A stretch of DNA of 41,827 nt from an uncultured Planctomycetaceae bacterium (GCA_913031625.1 CAJWGB010000018.1:1-41827), one strand, 5' to 3'. Shown: positions 24,479 through 33,484, counted from the first letter of the stretch. The notes: generated from the sequence alone by a model not told the origin. Numbers and translations: made by a program.

Positions 24479-26785
24479 ATGCAGCCCATTCGCCTGTTGC
24501 TCGTGGTACTCTTATGTAGCCCTCTCGTCGCTCAGCCAATCGGCACCAAACCGCTGAAACTGGAGGGAGATATTACATCTCAGCTAGTGGATGGCGTTGA
24601 TCGGTTTCTGCTTCGACAGATTTCTGAGGTGACGAACACAGAAGACTTTCGTCTTCAGGTGAAGACAAAGTCACTGGACACATGGCAACAGTCAACACAA
24701 CCGTTTCGCGACAAGCTGTCTTTGATCCTTGGTCTGCGTGATGCTCGAGTGAAGTTTGAGGCCCCTGAAGTACTCGGGTCGCTGCAGACCTCCGGAGTCG
24801 TTGCCGACACTGAAAAGTTCAAGGCGATTTCGGTCCGCTGGCCCGTCCTTGCGGATCCTGCTCCGACCGCCGCAGGGCTTCCATCAGTTTACGGTTCGGG
24901 GCTGTTTCTGAAGCCGAACGGTCCGCCGAAGGGGCGAGTTGTCGCGATCCCGCACTGTGATCATTCTCCCGAACAGATCAGCGGACTTGCACCTGGAATT
25001 CACTCCGCCTCCCAGTACGCCCGGCGTCTGGCGGAAGCAGGGTTTGAAGTGATCGTGCCCGCGCTCGTTAGCCGAGAGTTTGCGAAGAGGAACGGTCGAG
25101 GCAATCTGACGAATCGCGAATACCTGTATCGTTCCTCTTTCGAACTGGGGCGGCAACTGGCAGGGTACGAAATTCAAAAGGTGCTTGGGGCAGTTGACTG
25201 GTTTTCCAGTCAGGAAGACGAGTTGCTGACTGGAGTGATCGGTTATGGAGAGGGAGGGCACCTCGCTCTGCTTGCCGCTGCTGTCGATCAGCGGATCGAT
25301 GTCGTCTGTGTCTCTGGTGCGGCCGGGTTTGAATTCAACAGCTGGGAGCAGCCGCTTGACCGGAACTTCTTTGGAATCGTCCGAGACTTTTCTACCTCAG
25401 AGCTTGGCAGCCTCGTACTGCCCCGCCGACTGATTGTTGAGTTTTCCGACTGGCCTGAAGGCGAGTTTACCGGCAGTGGGGGAGGCGGGCCTGCTGTCCT
25501 GAGGACACCGGACAGGGCCGCAGTTCGCAAAGAACTGGATGAAGTGGCAAACGTCGCTGCCGCGCTTAAGAACAGTGGGGTCGAGTGTCATGGTGTGACC
25601 AGCGTCCCTGGCGACACCACTCGATTCTGTTCTTCTGCCATCACCAGCTTCGCGGGTGCTCTCGGTGGTGACACGGACGGGATTGCGGCGACTATGAAGT
25701 CATCAATCGATGCCAGTGATCAGAGCAGGGCCGTCAGTGACCGCATGACACAGATGATTCAGGAAATTGATCGCCACAATCAGGCCCTGCTGCGTGAAAG
25801 TCCGTTTGTACGGAAACAGTACCTGAAGAACCTTAACACCACGTCGATCGCGGATTACGAAAAGACAGTGGAGCAGTATCGAGACACATTTCGCACTGAA
25901 GTCATCGGAGAATTCGATGTTCCACTGCTGCCATTCAACGCGCGCTCACGCAGATCGTGGGAGACGGACAAGTGGAGCGGACACGAAATTGTCCTCGACG
26001 TCTTCGAAGATGTGATTGCCTATGGCGTCCTGTTGGTTCCCAAAGACCTTAAGCCGGATGAAAAACGGCCTGTTGTTGTGTGCCAGCACGGCCTTGAAGG
26101 ACGGCCGACTGACATATTTCTGAATGATCACCGTGCGTACCACGACTTTGCCGCGAAACTCTGTGAGCGGGGGTTCATTACTTTTGCACCACAGAACCTC
26201 TACATCTTTCGAGATCGTTTTCGCACACTGCAGCGGAAGGCCAATTCGATCGGAAGGACACTGTTTTCTGTCATCGTGCCACAGCACCAGCAGATTGTGA
26301 ACTGGCTCAAAACTCAGCCTGGCGTCGATCCGGACAGGATCGCGTTTTACGGCCTGAGTTACGGAGGAAAGTCGGCGATGCGAATCCCGGCTCTCGTGAC
26401 TGACTACTGCCTTTCGATCTGCTCGGCCGACTTCAATGAATGGGTCCGAAAGAACGCCAGCACGCGTCACAACTTCAGTTATGTCTGGACCGGGGAATAC
26501 GAGATCTTTGAATGGGATCTCGGAAGCACGTTTAACTACTTTGAGATGGCGGCCTTAATCTGTCCACGTCCTTTCATGGTTGAACGAGGTCACTTTGATG
26601 GCGTGGGAGAAGACGAGTGGGTCGCCTATGAGTACGCCAAAGTCCGGAACCTGTACGCTGCGAGACTGAAGATCCCGGAGCGAACAGAGATCGAGTGGTT
26701 TGACGGACCGCACACGATTAATGGGAAGGCCACTTTTGACTTCCTGCATCGTCACCTGAAATGGCCAAAGCCTCAATCGCCGTGA
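24479..26785 (+). CDS. Secreted protein with tandem alpha/beta-hydrolase domains, the first lacking the nucleophile Ser
   Basis: 768 residues, signal peptide LLLVVLLCSPLVAQ. An N-terminal helical part (about 20-130) precedes a first alpha/beta-hydrolase domain (about 130-430), whose nucleophile elbow reads GYGEGG (255-260), with Gly in the place of Ser. A second domain (about 490-760) has an intact elbow GLSYGG with Ser627, an acid candidate in GHFDGVGEDEW and a His in GPHTING, so only the second half can be catalytic. The general pattern (VVVCQHGLEG oxyanion-strand, PHTIN) resembles secreted dienelactone-hydrolase/acetyl-xylan-esterase-like enzymes; the substrate is unknown. The ATG at 24479 is chosen for the signal peptide, with weak ribosome site; an upstream in-frame ATG at 24377 is possible. 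A candidate operator lies upstream. Confidence 0.8.
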   Translation: MQPIRLLLVVLLCSPLVAQPIGTKPLKLEGDITSQLVDGVDRFLLRQISEVTNTEDFRLQVKTKSLDTWQQSTQPFRDKLSLILGLRDARVKFEAPEVLGSLQTSGVVADTEKFKAISVRWPVLADPAPTAAGLPSVYGSGLFLKPNGPPKGRVVAIPHCDHSPEQISGLAPGIHSASQYARRLAEAGFEVIVPALVSREFAKRNGRGNLTNREYLYRSSFELGRQLAGYEIQKVLGAVDWFSSQEDELLTGVIGYGEGGHLALLAAAVDQRIDVVCVSGAAGFEFNSWEQPLDRNFFGIVRDFSTSELGSLVLPRRLIVEFSDWPEGEFTGSGGGGPAVLRTPDRAAVRKELDEVANVAAALKNSGVECHGVTSVPGDTTRFCSSAITSFAGALGGDTDGIAATMKSSIDASDQSRAVSDRMTQMIQEIDRHNQALLRESPFVRKQYLKNLNTTSIADYEKTVEQYRDTFRTEVIGEFDVPLLPFNARSRRSWETDKWSGHEIVLDVFEDVIAYGVLLVPKDLKPDEKRPVVVCQHGLEGRPTDIFLNDHRAYHDFAAKLCERGFITFAPQNLYIFRDRFRTLQRKANSIGRTLFSVIVPQHQQIVNWLKTQPGVDPDRIAFYGLSYGGKSAMRIPALVTDYCLSICSADFNEWVRKNASTRHNFSYVWTGEYEIFEWDLGSTFNYFEMAALICPRPFMVERGHFDGVGEDEWVAYEYAKVRNLYAARLKIPERTEIEWFDGPHTINGKATFDFLHRHLKWPKPQSP

Positions 26786-27210
26786 TTCGATTTCGTCAGG
26801 CCTGTCACTCTGAACTCCGGGGTGTTCGTTTCGGCCCGGTGATGCCTTTATCCTGCGATCTAACGTGTCAGTCACCGGCAAGATCTGCCACACACTGTTT
26901 GAATCCGTGTCCGCAGCAGATCTGTGGAAGAGCCTGACAGGAGTCTTCAGAAGAACCGGCGCAGCTGATACTCGTGAAATAAACAGAAATGTTTATCTAA
27001 CCGTCCCTGTCAGGACGATGACAATCACGAATCTATCAGTGCGCTGGTTGTGTGGAGGACACACCAACAGCTCACAGAGACGTAACTTTGAACCAAGAAG
27101 GGGCGGAGGCAACCGGAGTCTGTATTCAGCAGTGCCGGACCACGCAACGTCTGCCAATCCGCTCCATGTGGCACGGTGGCAGTTCAAGCCAGCTCAGGAG
27201 GAGAGCTTTC
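26786..27210. other. Intergenic region upstream of the BON protein gene
   Basis: About 425 bases without a convincing gene. It contains a 7-bp inverted repeat (26979-26996) and, nearer the gene, a TGTGT/ACACA hairpin (about 27047-27068) that would fall in the leader. CAGGAGGAGAG directly before 27211 is a strong ribosome site. An open frame from 27052 reads into the gene but shows no signal peptide. Confidence 0.4.
26979..26996. promoter_or_regulatory. ATAAACA-4-TGTTTAT inverted repeat
   Basis: Perfect 7-bp arms with a 4-base spacer in a locally AT-rich patch, about 215 bases before the BON gene. The shape fits a small dimeric regulator site; nothing more can be said. Confidence 0.35.
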
Positions 27211-28827
27211 ATGCGAAAGTACGGAAAATGGTTACTCGTGCTGGGTATCCTGGCGGCCAGTCCTGGCCTGGCCAGTGCCGACGGGTTTCTGAACGGAGTC
27301 CGGCAGAGTCTGCCGAGTAAGAGTGCTGTACAGCAGAGGAATCAGCTGAAGGCACAGGAAGTTGCTCAGGCACTTCAGAAGGCCCGTGTCAACGGATACG
27401 ACCTCACTGTTGAAGTGCAGGGCGAAGTGGTCAAGCTCGAAGGTAAAGTCCGGGACGCCAGTCACAAGCTGCTCGCGGAAAAAGCCTGCCAGCAGGTCAC
27501 CGGGATTAATCGAGTTGTCAATCAGCTGAAGTTTGTCGCAACCGGACAGGTCCAGCAGGCAACCGTTGCAAAGGGTCAGGCATTGACTCCTGCCGTTTAT
27601 CAGCAGGGTGAGGACAATGCTGAAATTCAGCAGATCCGCTACACGAAGCCAGGCAAGCGTAGTAAAAACGAGTCACAGGCATCTGCTGCAAACACGCAGA
27701 AGAAGCCAAGTGCACTCTCACGACTGTTCAGCTTTGGTCGCAGGCAGCAGCAGCCTCAACAGCCAACAGCTGCTCGTCCTCGACCAGCGTCAGCTGCTCG
27801 TGCAAGAACAGCATCTCGCACAACTTCGACACCGGCACAGACTGTGTCAGCCGCAAACCCGGCAGCAAACAAGACTGCAGCAACTCCTCGAGTTGCACCA
27901 AAAGCAGCTGCACCAAAAGCAGCTGCACCAAAAGCAGCTGCACCAAAAGCAGCTGCCCCGGCACAAACCGAGGCAACACCTGTGATCAAGCAGCAGCCGG
28001 TTAAGTCAGTTTCACTGCCGAAACCAGCTCCCGTTCCAGCACCTGTGCCAGCAACACTGCCGGAGTCATTTGCAGGACTTCCACAGCCGGCCCCAGTGCC
28101 TGCAGCTCAGCCGGCCCCAGTCCCTGCTGCTCTGCCAGCACCAGTCCCTGCTGCTCTGCCAGCACCGGTTCCAGCCGCTCTGCCAGCACCGGTTCCAGCC
28201 GCTCTGCCAGCACCGGTTCCAGCCGCTCAGCCAGCTGGTCCAAGCAACCAGGAAGTCGCTCAGCAGATCGCAGGCCGACTTGCTCAGGTTGGACTCGTCG
28301 GATACGACGTTGAGATTCGTTACGAGGATGGTCAGGCCACTCTGAACGGTCAGGTCGCCACTGTGTCTCAGCAGCAGAATGCCGCTGCAGCAGCATCACA
28401 GGTTCCAGGTGTTCGAAATGTTCAGAACAACCTGAAGGTCAGCGGACCTCTGGCTCAGGGCAACGCTCAGCAGTCAGCCATTCACCCGGTCACACTGAGC
28501 AGTGCTCCAGCAATGATGGCCCTGCCTCACGGTGCTGCACCGGGGCAACCGACTGCAATCGCCGGGGCTGGAAACTTTAGTAATCCAAATCTGCCAAACC
28601 ATGCATGGCCCGCCTACGCGGCCTATCCAAACTCTGCTGCGATTTCATATCCGAAGCAGTACAGTGCAAGTGCATGGCCTTACATCGGCCCGTTCTATCC
28701 TTATCCTCAGGTTCCAATGGGGTGGCGGGAAGTTCGTCTGAAGTGGGATGACGGTTACTGGCAGCTGGACTTCGAGAAGAAGCACAATGCCTGGCACTGG
28801 CTGTGGCGACCTGCCAACTGGCAGTAA
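27211..28827 (+). CDS. Secreted protein with two BON domains joined by Pro/Ala-rich repeats
   Basis: 538 residues. A signal peptide (LLVLGILAASPGLASA) is followed by a BON domain (about 45-110; GYDLTVEVQGEVVKLEGKV, then VTGINRVVNQLKF). A long linker (about 150-345) holds KAAAP repeats and PAPVPAAL repeats. A second BON domain (about 347-412) has GYDVEIRYEDGQATLNGQV and VPGVRNVQNNLKV. The C-terminal 120 residues are Pro/Tyr/Trp-rich (YIGPFYPYPQVPMGW, HNAWHWLWRPANWQ). BON domains bind phospholipid or occur in envelope proteins such as OsmY, so a periplasmic or envelope role is likely; the exact role is unknown. The start is certain from a strong Shine-Dalgarno and signal peptide. Single-gene unit with its own terminator. 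Confidence 0.85.
   Translation: MRKYGKWLLVLGILAASPGLASADGFLNGVRQSLPSKSAVQQRNQLKAQEVAQALQKARVNGYDLTVEVQGEVVKLEGKVRDASHKLLAEKACQQVTGINRVVNQLKFVATGQVQQATVAKGQALTPAVYQQGEDNAEIQQIRYTKPGKRSKNESQASAANTQKKPSALSRLFSFGRRQQQPQQPTAARPRPASAARARTASRTTSTPAQTVSAANPAANKTAATPRVAPKAAAPKAAAPKAAAPKAAAPAQTEATPVIKQQPVKSVSLPKPAPVPAPVPATLPESFAGLPQPAPVPAAQPAPVPAALPAPVPAALPAPVPAALPAPVPAALPAPVPAAQPAGPSNQEVAQQIAGRLAQVGLVGYDVEIRYEDGQATLNGQVATVSQQQNAAAAASQVPGVRNVQNNLKVSGPLAQGNAQQSAIHPVTLSSAPAMMALPHGAAPGQPTAIAGAGNFSNPNLPNHAWPAYAAYPNSAAISYPKQYSASAWPYIGPFYPYPQVPMGWREVRLKWDDGYWQLDFEKKHNAWHWLWRPANWQ
27895..27954 (+). repeat. 15-bp tandem repeat, four perfect copies
   Basis: GCACCAAAAGCAGCT repeated exactly four times, encoding the APKAA unit of the linker. 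Identical copies at the DNA level point to recent expansion or ongoing slippage. Confidence 0.9.
28105..28235 (+). repeat. 24-bp tandem repeat, about five copies
   Basis: Units encoding ALPAPVPA. Three are identical in DNA (28153-28176, 28177-28200, 28201-28224); the one before (28129-28152) and partial flanking ones differ by a few bases. Confidence 0.85.
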
Positions 28828-28852
28828 ATCACAGTTGGACCAAATGAGAACA

Positions 28853-28882
28853 AAAGGGCACCTCAAAAGGGTGCCCTTTTTC
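28853..28882 (+). terminator. Bidirectional terminator between convergent genes
   Basis: Ten-base-pair stem AAAGGGCACC / GGTGCCCTTT (28853-28862, 28870-28879) with a 7-base loop and a T-run; the A-run on the left gives a T-run on the minus strand. It serves the BON gene and, in reverse, the PhyH gene ending at 28913. Confidence 0.88.
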
Positions 28883-28912
28883 ATGCGCGCTCAGCAAACC
28901 ACTGGCAGACGA

Positions 28913-29968
28913 TCAGAGAGTGGCTGTCGGACTGTCCTCGAGCACCCTCGCTGCCTGCTGCCCCATGTCAGAATCAGGTTCCCGCAGAGCGATCCGGCGC
29001 AGATGCAGCTGAGCACGCGGGTCGCCCTGTCGCGATAGTTCCGACGCCTCCTCAAAAGCTGACTCAAGGTACGACGTGATCTTCGGAAGCACATCCAGCT
29101 GATGCTGCTTCCAGTAGTATTGGTACTCCTCAGTGCCCCAGTCCTCGTAAACCTCATCCCACGAAAGGGGACTCATCGAACTCAGGTGAGGATTCAACAT
29201 ATGTTCGGCAATTGGATCAGACACCCGCTGGTAGCGATTGTCGAGGCTGACTCTCAGGCGGTCCTCAGTCACATTCGGCAGGGCGCGGTGAATCGTCAGC
29301 GCTGGAAAGATGAGTGTGTCACCACAGCGATAGTCGGTCGTTAACCACTCGGAACCCAGTTCCTCATGTTGTTCGGGATGAACAATGAGGCTGCCGGCAC
29401 CAAGCGAAAAATGATGCTCCAGCACGCGATTGACTTTGTGAGATCCTCGCAGTACCGCGAGGCCACCGAGTTCTCGCGGGCAGTCTCCAACCGGGCTCCA
29501 GCATGTCAGGTTGTCGTTGGTTCCCTGGAAGTGAACAAAGTCCTGATGGACCGGGGTGGTGTGATCAGTGAACTTTGGGAACCACAGACGGGCCACTTTT
29601 TGTGGCTGAGACATCATTGGGCAGCCGCGAATCTTCTCCAGCAGTTCGATCAGACCGGGATCGTGTCCAATCCGATGAAATGATTCGAGCCGGTAGACCT
29701 TGTGGTACACATCCGTGTATTCAAGGTCTCCTTCGGTACTCCTTGCGGCGGGGTCTGCAATTCCTTCCACAGGGTCCGTGCCAGCAATCAGCCACCCTCC
29801 AGCCTGCATCACCGTCAACATCTCACGTCGCAGAGTCAGGATTTCTTCCGGACTCAAGAGTTCACGAAAGAACAGATAACCATCTTCCTCCAGCCGAACA
29901 CGTAGTTCTTCAACATCGCCAGCGACGTCGTTGGATTCGAGCAATTCACCTGCAGACTCTGTCGACAT
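28913..29968 (-). CDS. Phytanoyl-CoA dioxygenase (PhyH)-family protein
   Basis: Fe(II)/2-oxoglutarate-dependent dioxygenase family, cytoplasmic; hydroxylates an unknown small substrate. 351 residues. The N-terminal part, including EDGYLFFRELLSPEEI, is typical of the family. The iron triad is visible: H141-x-D143 in PVHQDFVHF and H227 in LTIHRALPN, with the 2-oxoglutarate-binding Arg in RLRVSLDNRYQ. All catalytic residues seem intact, so it should be active. The ATG at 29968 is preferred over the upstream TTG at 29983. A C-terminal helical tail of about 60 residues (KITSYLESAFEEASEL, then QLHLRRIALREPDSD) resembles HEAT- or Sel1-like helices. Separate transcription unit, 80 bases after the aminotransferase on the same strand, so possibly co-transcribed. 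Confidence 0.88.
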   Translation of the reverse strand: MSTESAGELLESNDVAGDVEELRVRLEEDGYLFFRELLSPEEILTLRREMLTVMQAGGWLIAGTDPVEGIADPAARSTEGDLEYTDVYHKVYRLESFHRIGHDPGLIELLEKIRGCPMMSQPQKVARLWFPKFTDHTTPVHQDFVHFQGTNDNLTCWSPVGDCPRELGGLAVLRGSHKVNRVLEHHFSLGAGSLIVHPEQHEELGSEWLTTDYRCGDTLIFPALTIHRALPNVTEDRLRVSLDNRYQRVSDPIAEHMLNPHLSSMSPLSWDEVYEDWGTEEYQYYWKQHQLDVLPKITSYLESAFEEASELSRQGDPRAQLHLRRIALREPDSDMGQQAARVLEDSPTATL

Positions 29969-30049
29969 TTCGATTCTCAGCAACCGCCTCGGAGTATCTC
30001 AACCTCTTGTGAAGCAGAGTATACGGTGCCGCTGGAATCTCTTCCTCTC

Positions 30050-31288
30050 TCAAACGGATTCTTCTGAGGCGTCCCGGTTCAGGCAACGATCAATCTGCCG
30101 AACCGCCTGTCGCAATCGCTGGCTGTTTTCGACGATGGCCAGTCGCAGACAGCCTTCCCCGTCATCGCCGAAGCCACGACCGGGGCTCACTGCAACGCCA
30201 CCTTCATTCAACAGCTTCATTGCGAATTCAATGGAGCCGGTGTCTCGCCATTCTTCCGGCATTTCAGTCCAGACAAACATCCCCGCTTTGGGAGCTGTCA
30301 CGTTCCAGCCAAGCCGAGTCAGTCCCTCACACAGGACATCACGCCGGCCCTGATACTCTTTGGTGATGCTCTCCACAGCCGCATCGCAGTGACGCATAGC
30401 GACGATGGCAGCGATCTGAATCGGCTGGAAGATTCCGTAGTCGTAGTAACCCTTGATTGTTGCCAGCGCCCGAACCATCTCAGCGTTACCGCTACAGTAG
30501 CCGATGCGCCAGCCAGCCATACTGTAACTCTTGCTCATTGACGTCATTTCAACACCCACATCGATGGCTCCCGGCGTTGCCAGAAAGCTGGGAGCCTCAT
30601 AGCCGTCGTAGCAGATGTCCGCGTAAGCGAAGTCGCTGATTACATAGAAGCCGTGTTTCTTGGCAAGCTTGACCAGTTCCACGTAGAAGTCAGATTCAAT
30701 GACGGTCGCCGTTGGGTTGTGCGGAAAGTTGACCACAACCACCTTGGGCTTGGGAACAAGGTTTTCACAGGTGTAGGCAATGTTTTGAAGAAACTTCTCC
30801 GGCTCGCGAGTATCCAGAGTAATCACGTTGCCTGACGCCAGCATCACGGCGTAGACATGGACCGGGAAGTAGGGAGAAGGAACAATCGCAGTGTCTCCGG
30901 GGCCCATCAGCGCCAGGCACATGTGGCTGAACCCTTCTTTGGACCCGATACATGCGAGCACTTCGTCATCCGGATTTAACCGCACGCCGTACCTCTTCCA
31001 GTAGCGTGCTGCCACTTCCTTGCGGAGATTGCCAATGCCATTACTGACCGAATAGCGGTGGTTGCGTGAATCTGCCAGGGCCTCTTCGATCTTCTGCACG
31101 ATCAGCGGATCGGGCGGATCAGTTGGATTGCCCATTCCGAGGTCAATGACATCGACTCCTTCAACACGCAGCTGGTACTTGCGTTTGTTGATGGCTCCGA
31201 ACATGTACGGAGGCAGTCGGGTCACACGTTCGGCGACCGGGATGTTAAATGGTGTGTCCTCAAACAGGACTTCTGATTCGCTGCGCAT
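30050..31288 (-). CDS. alaC: Class I/II aminotransferase, AlaC-type (alanine-synthesising)
   Basis: PLP-dependent aminotransferase that makes alanine from pyruvate and glutamate, cytoplasmic. 412 residues, the family length. The sequence closely follows E. coli Ala[42 protein letters not shown] with the PLP Asn, [33 protein letters not shown] with the PLP-binding Lys253, and [14 protein letters not shown] with the carboxylate-binding Arg. AlaC and LL-diaminopimelate aminotransferases are related; the LPPYMF and [11 protein letters not shown] segments favour AlaC. ATG at 31288 has AAGGA upstream. It is followed 80 bases on by the PhyH gene. Confidence 0.87.
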   Translation of the reverse strand: MRSESEVLFEDTPFNIPVAERVTRLPPYMFGAINKRKYQLRVEGVDVIDLGMGNPTDPPDPLIVQKIEEALADSRNHRYSVSNGIGNLRKEVAARYWKRYGVRLNPDDEVLACIGSKEGFSHMCLALMGPGDTAIVPSPYFPVHVYAVMLASGNVITLDTREPEKFLQNIAYTCENLVPKPKVVVVNFPHNPTATVIESDFYVELVKLAKKHGFYVISDFAYADICYDGYEAPSFLATPGAIDVGVEMTSMSKSYSMAGWRIGYCSGNAEMVRALATIKGYYDYGIFQPIQIAAIVAMRHCDAAVESITKEYQGRRDVLCEGLTRLGWNVTAPKAGMFVWTEMPEEWRDTGSIEFAMKLLNEGGVAVSPGRGFGDDGEGCLRLAIVENSQRLRQAVRQIDRCLNRDASEESV

Positions 31289-31443
31289 GGGATAGGGTCC
31301 TTATCTGCGCGGATTGTATTTGTTTCCGAATTCCCGCAAACCGGGATTCGTTGATTTCCTGCTACAGATCGGGCGACACGGTAAACGAGAACAGGCTCGT
31401 CCTTTCCTGACACTTTTTTCCAGCAGACTCTGCCGTTCGGAGC

Positions 31444-32901
31444 CTACCCGGCATCCGAAACAGCCACCGGGAGTTCAATGCTGAATGTCACACCGTCATC
31501 TGTGTTCGCGGCTGAAATCCGCCCACGGTGAGCCTCGACAATACGAGCCGAAATCGAGAGGCCGATCCCGGGATGCTCCTCTCGACGACTCACCCAGGGA
31601 TTAAACAGGCTCTTTATCTGTGTCTCAGGAATCTGTGTTCCATTGTGCGACACTGAAATCCTGACCCCTGAATCAACCTGTCTGGCGAGAACAGACAGGG
31701 CTCGGCCACTGTCACGATCTGACAGCGACTGCACCGAAGCCTTGATCAGATTCATGACCACCTGCCGCAACTGCACGGCATCGACCTTCAACTGCAGCCC
31801 TTCCTCCACCTGCACCGCGATGCGAATGTCTCGGTGGCGAAGGTAGGCTGACAGCATTTCCATCGTACTGCGGATCAGATCACAAACATCTGTTGGAGCC
31901 GGGTGACGAGGTCTGTGTTCATTAAACTCATTCAGTCCACGAATGACCTTGCCAGCCTGTTCAGCAAGATTCTCGATATTCTGCAGCCACTGCAGGACGT
32001 CATTCGTGATCGGTTTGCCCTTTCGCAGGTGATCCTGCGTAACCCCGGCAAACGAGGACATGATCTGAAGCGGCTGCGCAAGCTGATGAGCGATCCCTGC
32101 TCCCATCTCCGCAATGATGTTAATTCGATCTGTGTGAGCGGCCTCTTCCTGCAGCTCGCTGAGTTCAATCTGTGCCTGTTTACGCGCCGTGATATTTTCA
32201 ATCAGCCCATCGACCCAGAGAATACCATCGGGATCGGTGACGGGATGCTCACTTACGGTCAGCCAGACACGACGCCCTCGAGGAGTTTTTCCCTGGAGCA
32301 CTCGGTCTTCTGACGCAGGTGAAGTAATTGATGTGAAGTTGTTTAGAAATTCGTTCAGATTGAATCCGGGGATCTGATCTGGTGGCACTTCGAAGATCGC
32401 AGCTGCTGCCTGATTGGCTTCTGTAATGACACCATCCGGAGTTCGACGAAAGACGCCTACGTTTAATTGTTCAAGCAGACTGAAGAAGCGTTGTTCCATC
32501 TGGGTCGCGCGGCGCCGTAGACGAGCGTGTTGCAGCGCCGTGCGAGCAGCTGTTCCGAGACGACGAATCGAATCCACCTCCTTGAGGATGTAGTCGTCCA
32601 GCCCCGCCTTCATCGCAGTCACTGCAATCTCTTCACTGCCCGTGGCAGTAAACATCAGAACCGGACAATTGGGGTCACTTTCCCGAATCCGATTCAACAC
32701 CTGCAAACCGTTGGTCCAGCGAATCTGATAGTCAGTCACCACAAGGTCAAAGTGAGGCATCTGCATCACAGCATCGAACTCTGCTGCGTCAGTCACTTCG
32801 ACAAAGTCAACGTCCCCCAGTTCTCGATTCAGCTCCCGACAAACCATCTTTCGGTCGTGCGGACTATCGTCTACCAATAAAACCCTTGGCGTGTCCGGCA
32901 T
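31444..32901 (-). CDS. REC-PAS-histidine kinase hybrid with degenerate ATP-binding boxes
   Basis: 485 residues, cytoplasmic (no membrane segment). Residues 1-125 are a response-regulator receiver domain (LLVDDSPHD, phosphoacceptor Asp57 in LVVTDYQ, the T-to-K pattern ending YILKEVD). Residues about 135-245 are a PAS domain. The H-box GIAHQLAQPLQIMSS contains His272 but Gln where kinases usually have Glu. The HATPase is odd: N-box NLIKASVQSL (Asn384) lacks the second Asn, and the G1 box, usually D-x-G-x-G, reads HNGTQ with His419 in place of Asp, while the G2 box PGIGLSISARIVEAH is normal. Kinase activity is therefore doubtful; a phosphatase or sensor-only role is possible. The start is two bases after the upstream gene, so the two are one operon. 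Confidence 0.87.
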   Translation of the reverse strand: MPDTPRVLLVDDSPHDRKMVCRELNRELGDVDFVEVTDAAEFDAVMQMPHFDLVVTDYQIRWTNGLQVLNRIRESDPNCPVLMFTATGSEEIAVTAMKAGLDDYILKEVDSIRRLGTAARTALQHARLRRRATQMEQRFFSLLEQLNVGVFRRTPDGVITEANQAAAAIFEVPPDQIPGFNLNEFLNNFTSITSPASEDRVLQGKTPRGRRVWLTVSEHPVTDPDGILWVDGLIENITARKQAQIELSELQEEAAHTDRINIIAEMGAGIAHQLAQPLQIMSSFAGVTQDHLRKGKPITNDVLQWLQNIENLAEQAGKVIRGLNEFNEHRPRHPAPTDVCDLIRSTMEMLSAYLRHRDIRIAVQVEEGLQLKVDAVQLRQVVMNLIKASVQSLSDRDSGRALSVLARQVDSGVRISVSHNGTQIPETQIKSLFNPWVSRREEHPGIGLSISARIVEAHRGRISAANTDDGVTFSIELPVAVSDAG

Positions 32902-32903
32902 GA

Positions 32904-33371
32904 TCAGTTCACCCGTCCTGAATCGCGAAATTCAATCCAGAAAGTGCTGCCCTCACCGAGCACGGACTCCACGCCGAATTCAACATTCATGGATTCGGCT
33001 CGCCTCACAATGGGAAGTCCGGTTCCTGGGTAAGATTCGATTCCGTGTAATCTCGCAAAGACTCCAAAGATTTGATCATGGAATTCAGAAGCGATTCCCA
33101 ACCCGTTGTCTGTAACCGTTAATCTCAGCCTGCCACAGGCACCCATTCCTTCTGCAATCTGCAACCGGTCTACTGCCTCGCCAGACTCATTGGACAGTCG
33201 CTTCGCCGCACCATGCCGCAGAACACCGTCCTGAGCGATCAGCAAAGACCAGATCAGTTCCGGCGTCTGCTGCTCGACAAGGCCGATAATGTCTTCCAGC
33301 GAGCTGGGAGACGGACAGTGCGGTTCGCACCACGGGGGCGCGGGGTTCATGTTGGCAGAAGGTACCGACAT
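32904..33371 (-). CDS. Short chimeric GAF-HATPase protein, probably an internally deleted sensor kinase
   Basis: 155 residues. Residues about 22-78 resemble the start of a GAF sensor domain (LIWSLLIAQDGVLRHGAAKR, then GMGACG). This goes straight into the last part of a phytochrome-type HATPase: LTVTDNGLGIASEFHDQIFG (G1 box intact), ARLHGIESYPGTG and GEGSTFWIEF. The rest of the GAF domain, any PAS domains, the H-box and the N-box are missing. The junction at GACG/RLRL looks like an in-frame deletion. The start at 33371 has TTGGAG six bases upstream and fits better than the GTG at 33416. The stop is two bases before the next kinase, which is normally partnered by such a sensor. Could be a working accessory protein or a decaying gene. 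Confidence 0.6.
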   Translation of the reverse strand: MSVPSANMNPAPPWCEPHCPSPSSLEDIIGLVEQQTPELIWSLLIAQDGVLRHGAAKRLSNESGEAVDRLQIAEGMGACGRLRLTVTDNGLGIASEFHDQIFGVFARLHGIESYPGTGLPIVRRAESMNVEFGVESVLGEGSTFWIEFRDSGRVN

Positions 33372-33484
33372 CTGAGGCTCCAAAATCAGAACCTCAACAC
33401 CATGTTTCAGTTCCACCCATTCATGGAACCCGATTGTAGCGACCGTCTTTCACAGAATGAAACGTTGCCGTCACGAACGGAAGC

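Noticed and set aside
26865-27320. Open frame of about 150 codons spanning the start of the BON gene.
   Set aside because: It overlaps the true BON start in another frame, has no ribosome site and encodes a low-quality Arg/Ser-rich product.
27895-28235. Repeats examined as a possible CRISPR array.
   Set aside because: The repeats are contiguous without spacers and lie in-frame inside a coding region.
27728-28399. Long antisense open frames opposite the BON-protein linker (Leu/Gln/Val-rich products).
   Set aside because: They are produced by the repetitive Pro/Ala codons of the sense gene read backwards; no ribosome sites or domains, and the sense gene is clearly real.
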